The notes under the pieces are model-generated. The model had not been told where the DNA came from and ran no database searches. It saw nothing but the letters and a program-made list of their open reading frames with translations. A stretch of DNA of 28,952 bases, taken from contig DAIOLC010000024.1 of NCBI GenBank assembly GCA_036756425.1, positions 1 through 28,952 on the forward strand, read 5' to 3'. Shown here one piece after another: positions 22,249-28,952 of the stretch; the first letter of the stretch is position 1, and each line of letters starts with the position of its first letter. This DNA comes from UBA6115 sp012514225 (GTDB lineage Bacteria > Bacillota > Clostridia > Christensenellales > Aristaeellaceae). A program made the position numbers and the translations under genes.

Positions 22249-23220
22249 TCAGTTCCCTCCCGGGGCGCCGTCGTCCGCGCCGATGTCCAGGTGCTGCAGC
22301 ACGTTGTCGTTCTGGTCCACGATGACCAGCCGTCCCGCGCCGCCCAGGATGGCTTCCATAGTCTCGATCAGCATCCGGCTGCGGGCGGACTGCGGCTCGG
22401 CCTGGTATTCCTTCAGCACGGCTGTGAACACGGCGGTATCGGCTTCCGCCTTCGCCGAGGCGCCGGCCTCGTAGGCGATGGCCTGCTGCACCAGCTCATA
22501 GGCGCGGGAGCGCGCCTGCGGAAGCACCTGGAACTCGTACTGCTGCGCCTCGTCCAGGCGCCTTGTCATCTCGTTCTTGGCGTTGTTGACGTCCTCGTAA
22601 TAGGAGGTCACGGCGTCTGGCACGGTGATGTTCTGGATGTGCACGCTGTGCACCTTGACGCCCATGTCGTAGGAGTCGATGAGCGCCTGGAAGTCCGGCA
22701 GCACCTCCTGCTCGATTGCGTCCTTGTTCAGCAGCGCGTCGTCCAGGGAGCGGCTCTGGATGTTCCGGCGGAGGATGGCCTCAAACGCCAGGTGCATCGT
22801 ACCTTCCGGGTCCTCCACGTCGAAGAGGAACTCCCGCACGTCGCGGATGGTGTACTGGTAGATGGCCTCCAGCTGCACGATGGAGTTGTCGTTGGTCAGC
22901 ATGACCGACTCGTCCATCTCGTCGCGGTACTGGGCGGCCGTGCGGCTGGTGCCGCCGATGGAGGTCCGGTAGCCGTATTCCACGTTGTGGATGGTGGTCA
23001 CGCTGCGGGACACCACCTGCTGGACCCCCGGCATGCGCCAGTACAGGCCCGGGCCGTTGGTGTCGGTTACCTGCCCGAAAGTCAGCACCAGCGCCTGCTC
23101 GCCCTGGCCCACGCGGTACAGGCCGCCCAGCCCCAGGGCCAGGATGACGGCCAGCAGCAGGAGCCACAGCGCGGTCCTGTTCCGTTTCTTTTTTTCCATG
23201 TGCCTCTCGCTTTCCTTCAT
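22249..23220 (-). CDS. hflK: HflK family SPFH membrane protein
   Basis: About 323 residues. A short basic N-terminus (KKKRNR) precedes one membrane segment (TALWLLLLAVILALGLGGLY) and the SPFH domain: GEQALVLTFGQVTDTNGPGLYW, DESVMLTNDNSIVQLEAIYQY. The helical domain has VHIQNITVPDAV and the coiled coil with NAKNEMTRRLDEAQQYE, all typical of HflK. It lacks the glycine-rich N-terminus of the E. coli protein. ATG at 23220 follows a GAGG that is very close; ATG at 23199, after GAGAGG, is an alternative. It lies 39 bases after the BMP-like gene with no terminator between, so these genes probably form one operon. Confidence 0.9.
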   Translation of the reverse strand: MKESERHMEKKKRNRTALWLLLLAVILALGLGGLYRVGQGEQALVLTFGQVTDTNGPGLYWRMPGVQQVVSRSVTTIHNVEYGYRTSIGGTSRTAAQYRDEMDESVMLTNDNSIVQLEAIYQYTIRDVREFLFDVEDPEGTMHLAFEAILRRNIQSRSLDDALLNKDAIEQEVLPDFQALIDSYDMGVKVHSVHIQNITVPDAVTSYYEDVNNAKNEMTRRLDEAQQYEFQVLPQARSRAYELVQQAIAYEAGASAKAEADTAVFTAVLKEYQAEPQSARSRMLIETMEAILGGAGRLVIVDQNDNVLQHLDIGADDGAPGGN

Positions 23221-23259
23221 ATTCCTCAAAAGAATGTACCCGCCGGGGGGGCGTCGGGG

Positions 23260-25146
23260 TCATACGGCGCGGATAAAGTCGCACAGCCATTCCATGTTGA
23301 GCACCTCGTAGGGCTTCAGCCCGCTGTTCTCCGCCACCCGCAGTTTCCCCTCCGCATCCCGGACCGGCCCGCGGAAGGGGTCGAAGCCGTCCCGCGCCAG
23401 GCTGGAGCGCAGGTAATGCAGCAGATGCCCGCCTGGAACGCCGGGTGAGGGGGAGGACAGGAAGCGCAGCACGCCCGCGCCCAGGCCCCACCACAGCCCC
23501 GTAACGCTGGGATCCCCCCGGTCAATGACCCGCAGGATGTCCAGGCTGCCGTTCAAAAAGCTTTCGGTGATTTCCGCGTAGAACCGCCCCCAGTCCCACT
23601 GCGGCGCGGCCAGGTATTCGTTCGGCGCGCCGCCCTCGCCCAGGCGGAACACGGCGGAAAACACGTTCAGGGGCAGGCCCGGCACGTAAAGCCCCGGGTA
23701 CAGCGGCGTATAGGCGACGTCCGCGCCCGCTTCCCTGGCGGCCTTCAGCCCCTTCTGGCAGGTCAGGGGCTGGTAGGGCAGCACGTCCTTCCAGGCCAGC
23801 AGCACCTGGGCGTCCGGGCGGACGGAGCGGGCGCCCAGCCCGAAGGCGTTGATGTCGGCGGTGTGCCGGCTGTAGTCCGTCCGGGGCGTGACGTAGGCGA
23901 CGGAGCCGCTCCTTGTGGCCATGCCCGCCGCCATGCCGCAGAGGAACATCGGCTCGTAATACCGCCCGTAGTAGGTGCTCAGCCGGTAGTCCTCCCGGAT
24001 GCGCGAGTAGACCAGGGTCAGGCAGTCCGGGTGCTCCAGGGAGAAGCGCAGGGCGGGCAGCGCCAGGTTCGACGCGGTGATGAACAGCAGGTCGGCGCCG
24101 CCCGCTTCCCCGCTCAGTTTCTCATAGACGTTGTGCGGGGCCAGCCCGTCGATAAAGCTGCTCCTTACGCCGTCGCCCAGCTTCTCCTGCATCGCCTGCC
24201 GGCCCCGCTCGTGCGCGCCAATCCAGTTGTCCTCCCGCCGTCCTGCGGGGTAGGCGAAAACCACCTTCGCGTCGCGCCTGCTTCCGAACAGGCGCGTGAT
24301 AAGCCCGGCGGGCGGCTTTTCCCGGGGGGTGAGCACCAGCGTGGGCTCGGGCGGCCGGTGCCCGGCCAGCTCCAGCTGCGGCAGCAGCGTGATGATGCGG
24401 CCTTCCATTTCCGACAGCGTCGTGTCCTCGGGCAGCCCGTACACCTTCAGGTACTCCAGGAAGGCGTCGCCCAGGGGCAGGGGGGACCTGACCCGCGCGT
24501 AGGCCGCCTCGAACTGCAGGTACATCGCGTTGTAATTGGGGCGCGCGGCGGCGTCCTGCTGTTCCGCAAAGCGGGCTTCCAGTTTGGAGAGCTGCTCGTA
24601 GGCCTCCTGGCTCGACAGCCGCAGGTTCTTGAACCGGCCCTCCTTGTCATAGCGCAGGTAGGCGTAGTAGACGGCGGTGTCCGGGTCGCCCTCGTCCAGC
24701 TGGGGCACCACGCGGGTGATGTCCGCACGGACGGTGGGCGAGCCGAAATGCTTGAGGATGCTGACCCTTTTGTTGCCCTCGATGACGTAGTACTGCCAGA
24801 GGTACTCGTACACCTCCACTGGGTCGCGCAGCCCCTCGCCCATATGGATGGCGCACAGGGAAATCCATTTGCTGGCGAATTCGCTGTTCTCCGGGTGCAG
24901 GGGCATGAAGTTGGCGGCGAAGGAATTGGCGCGCGCGGCGGTATAGGTGCCCGTCACCCGGGAGAGGGAAATCTCCCGCTGCGGCTGCTTCATGTAGGCG
25001 ATGACGCGCGTCTGGCCGGTCAGGTCGTCCAGGGCGGGCAGGTTGCCCCGCTCTCCCCGGCTGGCCCGCTCCCTGTACGCGCGCTGCCCGCTGCGCAGGG
25101 CCAGGGCATACTCGGCCCGCGCCTGCTGGCTAAGGCTGTTTCCCAT
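23260..25146 (-). CDS. PnrA/BMP-type ligand-binding protein with a ParB-like N-terminal region, no signal peptide
   Basis: A 628-residue protein in two parts. The C-terminal part (about 293-625) resembles the BMP/PnrA family of nucleoside-binding lipoproteins: VVFAYPAGRREDNWIGAHERGR, the YYGRYYEPMFLCGMAAG block (392-409) and ADINAFGLGARSVRPDA (430-446). The N-terminal part (about 75-260) has VIEGNKRVSILKHFG (122-135), similar to the ParB/sulfiredoxin-type GNKR motif, and a region rich in helices. There is no signal peptide, lipobox cysteine or membrane segment, so unlike true BMP lipoproteins it should be cytoplasmic. Possible roles are a nucleoside-responsive sensor or regulator; this is inference. 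The start overlaps the metallophosphoesterase gene by 17 bases, with GGGGGAAGG upstream. hflK follows. Confidence 0.75.
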   Translation of the reverse strand: MGNSLSQQARAEYALALRSGQRAYRERASRGERGNLPALDDLTGQTRVIAYMKQPQREISLSRVTGTYTAARANSFAANFMPLHPENSEFASKWISLCAIHMGEGLRDPVEVYEYLWQYYVIEGNKRVSILKHFGSPTVRADITRVVPQLDEGDPDTAVYYAYLRYDKEGRFKNLRLSSQEAYEQLSKLEARFAEQQDAAARPNYNAMYLQFEAAYARVRSPLPLGDAFLEYLKVYGLPEDTTLSEMEGRIITLLPQLELAGHRPPEPTLVLTPREKPPAGLITRLFGSRRDAKVVFAYPAGRREDNWIGAHERGRQAMQEKLGDGVRSSFIDGLAPHNVYEKLSGEAGGADLLFITASNLALPALRFSLEHPDCLTLVYSRIREDYRLSTYYGRYYEPMFLCGMAAGMATRSGSVAYVTPRTDYSRHTADINAFGLGARSVRPDAQVLLAWKDVLPYQPLTCQKGLKAAREAGADVAYTPLYPGLYVPGLPLNVFSAVFRLGEGGAPNEYLAAPQWDWGRFYAEITESFLNGSLDILRVIDRGDPSVTGLWWGLGAGVLRFLSSPSPGVPGGHLLHYLRSSLARDGFDPFRGPVRDAEGKLRVAENSGLKPYEVLNMEWLCDFIRAV

Positions 25147-25813
25147 AGGCCTTCCCCCAGTCGTAGCGTGCTTTGATGTAGCTGGTCCGCCTGCGCTTTT
25201 CCGGCAGGCTTTGAAAGGTCAGGTCCATCACGCTGTAACCCCCGGCGTTGCAGACGGTCGTCGCTCCGTGCGTCAATATGCGCTGCCCCGCGCCGTAGCT
25301 GAGGTGCTGGTGCCCGTGGAAATGGAAGGCGGGCTCGTACAAATCCAGCAGCGTGCGGTAGGCGCGGAACCCGCGGTGGAAGGCGTCCTCCCCGTCGCCC
25401 AACCCCTGCGCCGGCGCGTGGGTGACCAGCACGTCAAACCCGCCGTGGAAGCTGATTTCCTGCATCCGCCGGGCGACCCGGCGGCCCATCTCCGCTTCGG
25501 AATAATGGAAGGGCTTGGGGCTTCTGGAATTGCAGCCGCCAAAGCCCAGGAAGCGCACCCCGCGGAACACCCGCATCCTGTCCTCCAGGTTGTCGCAGCC
25601 CTCCGGCGGCTCCGTCAGCATCCGGGCGTCGTGGTTGCCGTGCACGTAAAACAAGGGCGCCGCCACCATCGTGGTCAGGAAGGAAAGGTAGGAAGGCTTC
25701 AGGTCCCCGCAGGAAAGGATGAGGTCCACCCCGCGGAAGGCGGAGCGGTCGAAATGGTCCCAGATGTAGCCGCTTTCCTCGTCGGCGACGACCAGCACCC
25801 TGATTCGATCCAT
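25130..25813 (-). CDS. Calcineurin-like metallophosphoesterase
   Basis: A 227-residue phosphoesterase. Motifs in order: VVADEES (Asp11-Glu12-Glu13), SCGDLK (Gly36-Asp37), YVHGNHDAR (Asn60-His61-Asp62), VTHAPAQG and HFHGHQHLS. The first motif is normally Asp-x-His; here Glu13 replaces the histidine, so one metal ligand is altered. I recall similar DEES-type clostridial homologues, so this may be a subfamily trait. The start at 25813 has GGAGGAAATG upstream and its own promoter; a frame to 25861 has no such site. It is translated just ahead of the BMP-like gene with an overlap, suggesting a shared job. The substrate is unknown. Confidence 0.85.
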   Translation of the reverse strand: MDRIRVLVVADEESGYIWDHFDRSAFRGVDLILSCGDLKPSYLSFLTTMVAAPLFYVHGNHDARMLTEPPEGCDNLEDRMRVFRGVRFLGFGGCNSRSPKPFHYSEAEMGRRVARRMQEISFHGGFDVLVTHAPAQGLGDGEDAFHRGFRAYRTLLDLYEPAFHFHGHQHLSYGAGQRILTHGATTVCNAGGYSVMDLTFQSLPEKRRRTSYIKARYDWGKAYGKQP

Positions 25814-25842
25814 CCCATTTCCTCCGGCAATTGCTGCAAAAC

Positions 25843-25871
25843 AGTATACAGGACGGCGCAAAGCGCGTCAA
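25843..25871 (-). promoter_or_regulatory. Promoter for the metallophosphoesterase - hflKC operon
   Basis: Minus strand: -35 TTGACG (25866-25871), 17-base spacer, -10 TATACT (25843-25848). The -35 uses the last bases of the T-tract of the parB terminator. Confidence 0.7.
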
Positions 25872-25897
25872 AAAGCGCCGGCGGTCACAGCCGGCGC
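25870..25897 (-). terminator. Intrinsic terminator after parB
   Basis: Minus strand: 8-bp stem GCGCCGGC (25890-25897) / GCCGGCGC (25875-25882), 7-base loop, then five T (25870-25874). It lies about 75 bases after the parB stop. Confidence 0.88.
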
Positions 25898-25972
25898 CTG
25901 CTTGTCAAAGAAGCATCCGCGGATACTTTTTGGCTCGGGATGAACGGAGGTTTTCCCCCGCCCGCGCCGCCC

Positions 25973-26809
25973 CTATTCTGTCAGCCGTTGAATGGCCTCG
26001 TAGATGCCCTCCAGCTCCTCGAAGGACGCGTAGCGCAGGACGATGCGCCCTTTTTTGAGGGAGCCGGTAATCTGGGCGCGCACGCCCAGCGCCTCCCGCA
26101 GCCGCTCCTGGAAGTCCGCGAACTCCGGGGGCCGGGGTTTTTCCGCCGCCCTGGGTTTGGCTTCCGGCTTTTTTGCCAGTTCCTCCAGCGCGCGCACGCT
26201 GAGCCCCTCGTGGACGGCCCTGGCGGCCAGCGCCGCCTGCCGGCCCGGGTCCGCGACGCCGGCCAGCGCGCGGGCGTGGCCCTCGCTCAGTTCCCCCCGG
26301 CGCACCATGTCCTGCACGCCTTCGGGCAGGCCGAGCAGCCGCAGCAGGTTGGCGACGGCGGGGCGGGACTTGCCCAGCGCCTTCGCGGCCGCCTCCTGGG
26401 TCAGGCCGCCCTCGTCCATCAACAGGCGCACCGCCTGCGCGGCTTCCATGGCGTTGAGGTCCTCACGCTGCAGGTTTTCCGTCAGCGCAGCCAGCCGGCG
26501 CTCCTGCTCGGGCAGGGAGCGCACCATCACCGGCACCTGTCTGAGCCCCGCCAGCCTGGCGGCGCGGAAGCGCCGCTCCCCGGCGATGATGCGGTAGCGC
26601 CCGCCCTCCTGGGCGGCCAGGAGCGGCTGCAGCAGCCCGACCTTCCGGATTGACTGCGCCAGTTCCTCCAGGCTTTCCGGGGGGAAGGCCTTCCGGGGCT
26701 GGCCGGGGCTGGGGTCCAGCAGGTCGATGGAGACCTGCAGCACCTCACCCTCGTGGTCTTCAGGGGGGAACAGCGCGTCCAGGCCGCGGCCCAGGGCGGT
26801 TTTCTTCAT
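25973..26809 (-). CDS. parB: Chromosome partitioning protein ParB (Spo0J)
   Basis: ParB is the CTP-dependent clamp that loads at parS sites and spreads to organise the origin region. The 278 residues fit chromosomal ParB. The N-terminal tail has the LGRGLDALF motif that stimulates ParA ATPase. The CTPase boxes are GERRFRA (77-83) and ENLQRE (111-116). The helix-turn-helix (about 136-159, LTQEAAAKALGKSRPAVANL) binds parS, and a C-terminal dimerisation domain follows a charged linker. It is 19 bases downstream of parA with GAGGAAGG upstream. No clear parS palindrome was spotted in the window by eye. Confidence 0.97.
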   Translation of the reverse strand: MKKTALGRGLDALFPPEDHEGEVLQVSIDLLDPSPGQPRKAFPPESLEELAQSIRKVGLLQPLLAAQEGGRYRIIAGERRFRAARLAGLRQVPVMVRSLPEQERRLAALTENLQREDLNAMEAAQAVRLLMDEGGLTQEAAAKALGKSRPAVANLLRLLGLPEGVQDMVRRGELSEGHARALAGVADPGRQAALAARAVHEGLSVRALEELAKKPEAKPRAAEKPRPPEFADFQERLREALGVRAQITGSLKKGRIVLRYASFEELEGIYEAIQRLTE

Positions 26810-26828
26810 ACGCTCGGCCTTCCTCGTT

Positions 26829-27590
26829 TCACCGGGGCTTCTTCCCGGAGATTTCGCGCGCCAGCGCCTGGTAGGCTTCCGCCCCGGCGCTGCGGGGGTC
26901 GTACATCCCGATGGGGAGCCCGTGGCTGGGCGCCTCGCCCAGGCGCACGCTGCGGGGGATGACGGAGCGGAAGACCTTGCCCTTGAAATGCTTCTTGACC
27001 TCGTCCGCCACCTGCAGGGACAGGTTGGTGCGCCCGTCGAACATCGTCAGCGCGACGCCCTCCAGCTCCAGGGCGGGGTTTAGGGATTTCTGCACCCGGG
27101 CGACCGTGTTCATCAGCGCGCTCACGCCCTCCAGCGCGTAGTACTCGCATTGGATGGGCACCAGCACGCTGTCCGCGGCGGTCAGCGCGTTGAGGGTCAG
27201 CAGGCTCAGGGAAGGGGGGCAGTCGATGAGGACGTAATCGAAGCGGCCTTTCAGCTCCGCCACCGCGTCCCGCAGTCTGAGCTCCCGGCGGGGCATGCCG
27301 ACCAGCTCCACCTCCGCAGCGGCCAGCCGGATGTCGGCGGGAAGGAGGGAGAGGCGGTGGACCCGGGTCGGGAGGACGGCCTCATTGGCGGGCAGGCTGT
27401 TGATGAGCACTTCGTAGGTGGTCTTCCCGCGCGCGGGCACGCCCAGCCCGCTGGTGGAATTGCCCTGGGGGTCCATGTCCAGCAGCAGCGTCTCAAAGCC
27501 GTCCCCGGCCAGGAAGGCCGAGAGGCTGACGGCCGTCGTCGTTTTGCCCACGCCGCCCTTCTGGTTGGCGACGGCGATGATTCTGCCCAA
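26829..27590 (-). CDS. parA: Chromosome partitioning ATPase ParA (Soj)
   Basis: A 253-residue ParA/MinD-type ATPase partnering ParB in origin segregation; Soj also influences DnaA. The deviant Walker A KGGVGKTT lies at 11-18, LLDMDPQGNSTSGLG follows, and the Walker B region is VLIDCPPSLSLLTLNAL. The short N-terminus is as in chromosomal Soj, without the DNA-binding extension of plasmid ParAs. The start is TTG at 27590 with AAGGAG 7 bases upstream. An unknown gene ends 10 bases upstream, so the three genes form one operon. In many Bacillota parAB lies near oriC, which may place this window there, although rsmG and mnmG are not visible. Confidence 0.97.
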   Translation of the reverse strand: MGRIIAVANQKGGVGKTTTAVSLSAFLAGDGFETLLLDMDPQGNSTSGLGVPARGKTTYEVLINSLPANEAVLPTRVHRLSLLPADIRLAAAEVELVGMPRRELRLRDAVAELKGRFDYVLIDCPPSLSLLTLNALTAADSVLVPIQCEYYALEGVSALMNTVARVQKSLNPALELEGVALTMFDGRTNLSLQVADEVKKHFKGKVFRSVIPRSVRLGEAPSHGLPIGMYDPRSAGAEAYQALAREISGKKPR

Positions 27591-27600
27591 TGGTGTCTCC

Positions 27601-28089
27601 TTATTCGCCCGCGTCCATCCAGGACCTGAACCGCCAGGGCTCGTGGCAGGACGTGATGACGCGGCGCAGGGTCTCGGTCTCCTCCGGCTCCTGCATGTCC
27701 CGGTACAGCAGGTACAGGGCCCGCAGTGCGGACAGGGAGCCGGAGCGCATGGAATATTCGCGGATGAGCGCCTGGTTCTGTCCCGTTTTTGGCAGGTTTT
27801 CCAGCAGCAGGTAAACCAGCTCGTCCGCCATCACCGAAAAGTCGGACATGCGCAGGCGGATGAGCGCGCCGTTGTCCATCGTCAGGGCCATCCGGCCGCC
27901 CGTATCCTCCCGCACCCGCATGAACAGCAGGTTGTCCACCTGGTCAGCCGCCTGCCGCAGCGTCTGGCGGGCGGGCCGGAAAGAGGTCAGCACCGCCGCG
28001 GCCTGCCCCGGCAAGTCAGCGTTGCGGCGGAGGAACGCCGTGCCCAGGAAAGGGCGCAGCACCTCTTCCGCCCGCTCCGGCAAAATCAT
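27601..28089 (-). CDS. Unrecognised protein co-transcribed with parAB
   Basis: A 162-residue soluble protein I do not recognise. It is mostly helical in appearance, with leucine- and arginine-rich segments (VYLLLENLPK, LSALRALYLLYRDM), no membrane segment, no signal peptide and no cysteine motif. A central part (about 62-90) has alternating hydrophobic residues suggesting strands. The start ATG at 28089 has GAGGGGGGAG upstream. A longer frame to 28266 would cross the promoter and is rejected. Its stop is 10 bases before parA, so an involvement in chromosome organisation is possible but purely positional. Confidence 0.75.
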   Translation of the reverse strand: MILPERAEEVLRPFLGTAFLRRNADLPGQAAAVLTSFRPARQTLRQAADQVDNLLFMRVREDTGGRMALTMDNGALIRLRMSDFSVMADELVYLLLENLPKTGQNQALIREYSMRSGSLSALRALYLLYRDMQEPEETETLRRVITSCHEPWRFRSWMDAGE

Positions 28090-28126
28090 GCCGCTCCCCC
28101 CCTCATGGCGCCGTTCTTCCGCGCAC

Positions 28127-28155
28127 AGGATAGCATAGCCCTTTTGAGGCGTCAA
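28127..28155 (-). promoter_or_regulatory. Promoter for the unknown gene - parA - parB operon
   Basis: Minus strand: -35 TTGACG (28150-28155), 17-base spacer, -10 TATCCT (28127-28132) with TGC before it (extended -10). It lies 37 bases from the ATG at 28089. Confidence 0.7.
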
Positions 28156-28191
28156 AGCGCTGATGCCCGGCGTGACGGCTGGTCGAGCCCC

Positions 28192-28239
28192 GCGAATCGC
28201 GGCGCTTTCCGGGCTGCGCCGCCACAGGCGGCGATTCGC
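28192..28239. repeat. Inverted repeat with an alternative inner hairpin
   Basis: GCGAATCGC (28192-28200) and GCGATTCGC (28231-28239) are perfect inverted repeats. A second hairpin, CGCCGCC (28217-28223) / GGCGGCG (28227-28233) with a 3-base loop, shares bases with the right arm, so the two folds compete. It lies between the hydrolase stop and the parAB promoter. No T-tract follows on either side, so it is not a standard terminator. The rest of the 28090-28301 gap holds only the promoter. Confidence 0.5.
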
Positions 28240-28301
28240 TCCCAGGCCGCTTATACACCCTTCCATTCGTGAAAAAAGGCACGGCGTCCCCGTTCCCGCG
28301 C

Positions 28302-28952
28302 CTACAGGTGCCTCCGGAAGAACCCCAGGATTTCCGCGTGCAGCGCAGCACTCCAGAAGCTGCCCTCGTGCCCCGCGCCGCGCACGCGGACCAGCCGACT
28401 GTCGGCCCCGGCTTCTTTCAGCTGGCGGTGCATGCGCTCCGACTGGGAATAGGGCACCACCTCGTCCGCGTCGCCGTGCGCCAGCAGGAAGGCGGGGAGG
28501 CGCGCCCCGTCCCGGACTTCGTAAACCGGGCTCATGGCGACGAGGGTTTGCTCCACGCTTTCCTGCCCGATTAAGGCCATCATGATGTCGACGATTTTGC
28601 CGCCGGACGCCGGCGACCTGCCGCTGGACGCCTGCATGCCCGGCAGGTCTGAAGGCGCGAAGCAGGCCGCCACCGCGCGCACGCCGTCCGGGTACCCCGC
28701 ATAGTCCGCCGTCTCATACCTTCCGTCGCCCGGGGTCAGCCCGCACAGCAGCGCGGCGTTGCCGCCGGAGGAGGTGCCCATCAGGCCGAAACGCTCCGGG
28801 TCCAGCCCGAATTCCTCCGCCCGGCTGCGCAGGAAGCGCACGGCGGCCTTGACGTCCTTCAGGTACCCGGGGAAGGGATGCCCCTGCGTGCAGTCCCGGT
28901 GGGTGACGGAGGCCACGGCGACGCCCTGCTGCGCGTAGGCGCACAGCTGCGG
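28302..28952 (-). CDS. Alpha/beta hydrolase, N-terminus beyond the right edge
   Basis: The C-terminal 216 residues of an esterase/lipase-like alpha/beta hydrolase; the frame is open to the window edge, so the start is missing. The catalytic serine is in GLMGTSSGG (G-x-S-x-G type), the likely acid in HGDADEVVP and the histidine in GAGHEGSFW, in the right order for a triad. HPFPGYLKDVKAAVRFLRS is the usual segment before the nucleophile in the acetyl-esterase/BD-FAE group, which suggests an acyl or carbohydrate ester substrate. It could equally be a peptidase-like relative. It lies upstream of the parAB operon on the same strand but is separated by about 210 bases and a promoter. Confidence 0.85.
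   Translation of the reverse strand, partial: PQLCAYAQQGVAVASVTHRDCTQGHPFPGYLKDVKAAVRFLRSRAEEFGLDPERFGLMGTSSGGNAALLCGLTPGDGRYETADYAGYPDGVRAVAACFAPSDLPGMQASSGRSPASGGKIVDIMMALIGQESVEQTLVAMSPVYEVRDGARLPAFLLAHGDADEVVPYSQSERMHRQLKEAGADSRLVRVRGAGHEGSFWSAALHAEILGFFRRHL

Noticed and set aside
25814..28301. parS site near parAB
   Set aside because: No sequence close to the TGTTTCACGTGAAACA palindrome was found; the GTTTCACC near 26824 lacks the second half.

Overview
The window reads as a chromosomal core region of a high-GC, Gram-positive, probably anaerobic member of the Clostridia (Bacillota). The evidence is the gene content: AddA-type recombination nuclease, a YmcA/RicA-type protein beside miaB and mutS, an RNase E/G beside a TIGR03936/TIGR03960 pair, Soj/Spo0J-type parAB, and an NrdD-like protein. 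Strong AAGGAGG ribosome-binding sites, TTG starts and ATGA-type overlaps agree with this. A narrower placement, for example an uncultured gut lineage near Christensenellales, is a guess. No tRNA, rRNA, tmRNA, CRISPR array or complete mobile element was seen.

Layout. (1) 1-885 is a low-GC block in a GC-rich chromosome: a possible N-terminus of a gene leaving the left edge, a stretch with no convincing gene, and a DUF3795 gene overlapping the end of smpB. (2) 869-11551, minus strand, holds smpB with its own promoter, preceded by the tight run mutS-mutL-miaA-(methionine gamma-lyase-like PLP protein)-addA. This run joins mismatch repair, tRNA A37 prenylation and double-strand-break processing. 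(3) 11597-17102, minus strand, is a second run: TIGR03960 radical SAM - TIGR03936 partner - RNase E/G - miaB - ricA-like. It ends in a strong terminator whose T-tract leads into the mutS promoter. MiaA and MiaB, which act in succession on the same tRNA base, therefore sit in adjacent operons. (4) 17229-21056 is plus strand: a DJ-1/PfpI protein, an HD-domain protein, a 90-residue protein resembling only the glycyl-radical C-terminus of class III ribonucleotide reductase, a CPAC glutaredoxin-like protein, a PHP phosphatase that seems to start at ATC, and a DUF368 (PopT-type) membrane protein. (5) 21135-25871, minus strand, runs metallophosphoesterase - cytoplasmic PnrA/BMP-like protein with a ParB-like N-terminal region - hflK - hflC. 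(6) 25870-28155, minus strand, is an unknown gene followed by parA and parB. (7) 28302-28952 is an alpha/beta hydrolase cut by the right edge.

The items most worth a second look are the stand-alone NrdD glycyl-radical-like protein next to a redoxin, the apparent ATC start codon, the signal-less BMP/ParB-like fusion in an operon with hflKC, and the low-GC block beside smpB. All functional calls come from motifs read by eye; no database search was run.
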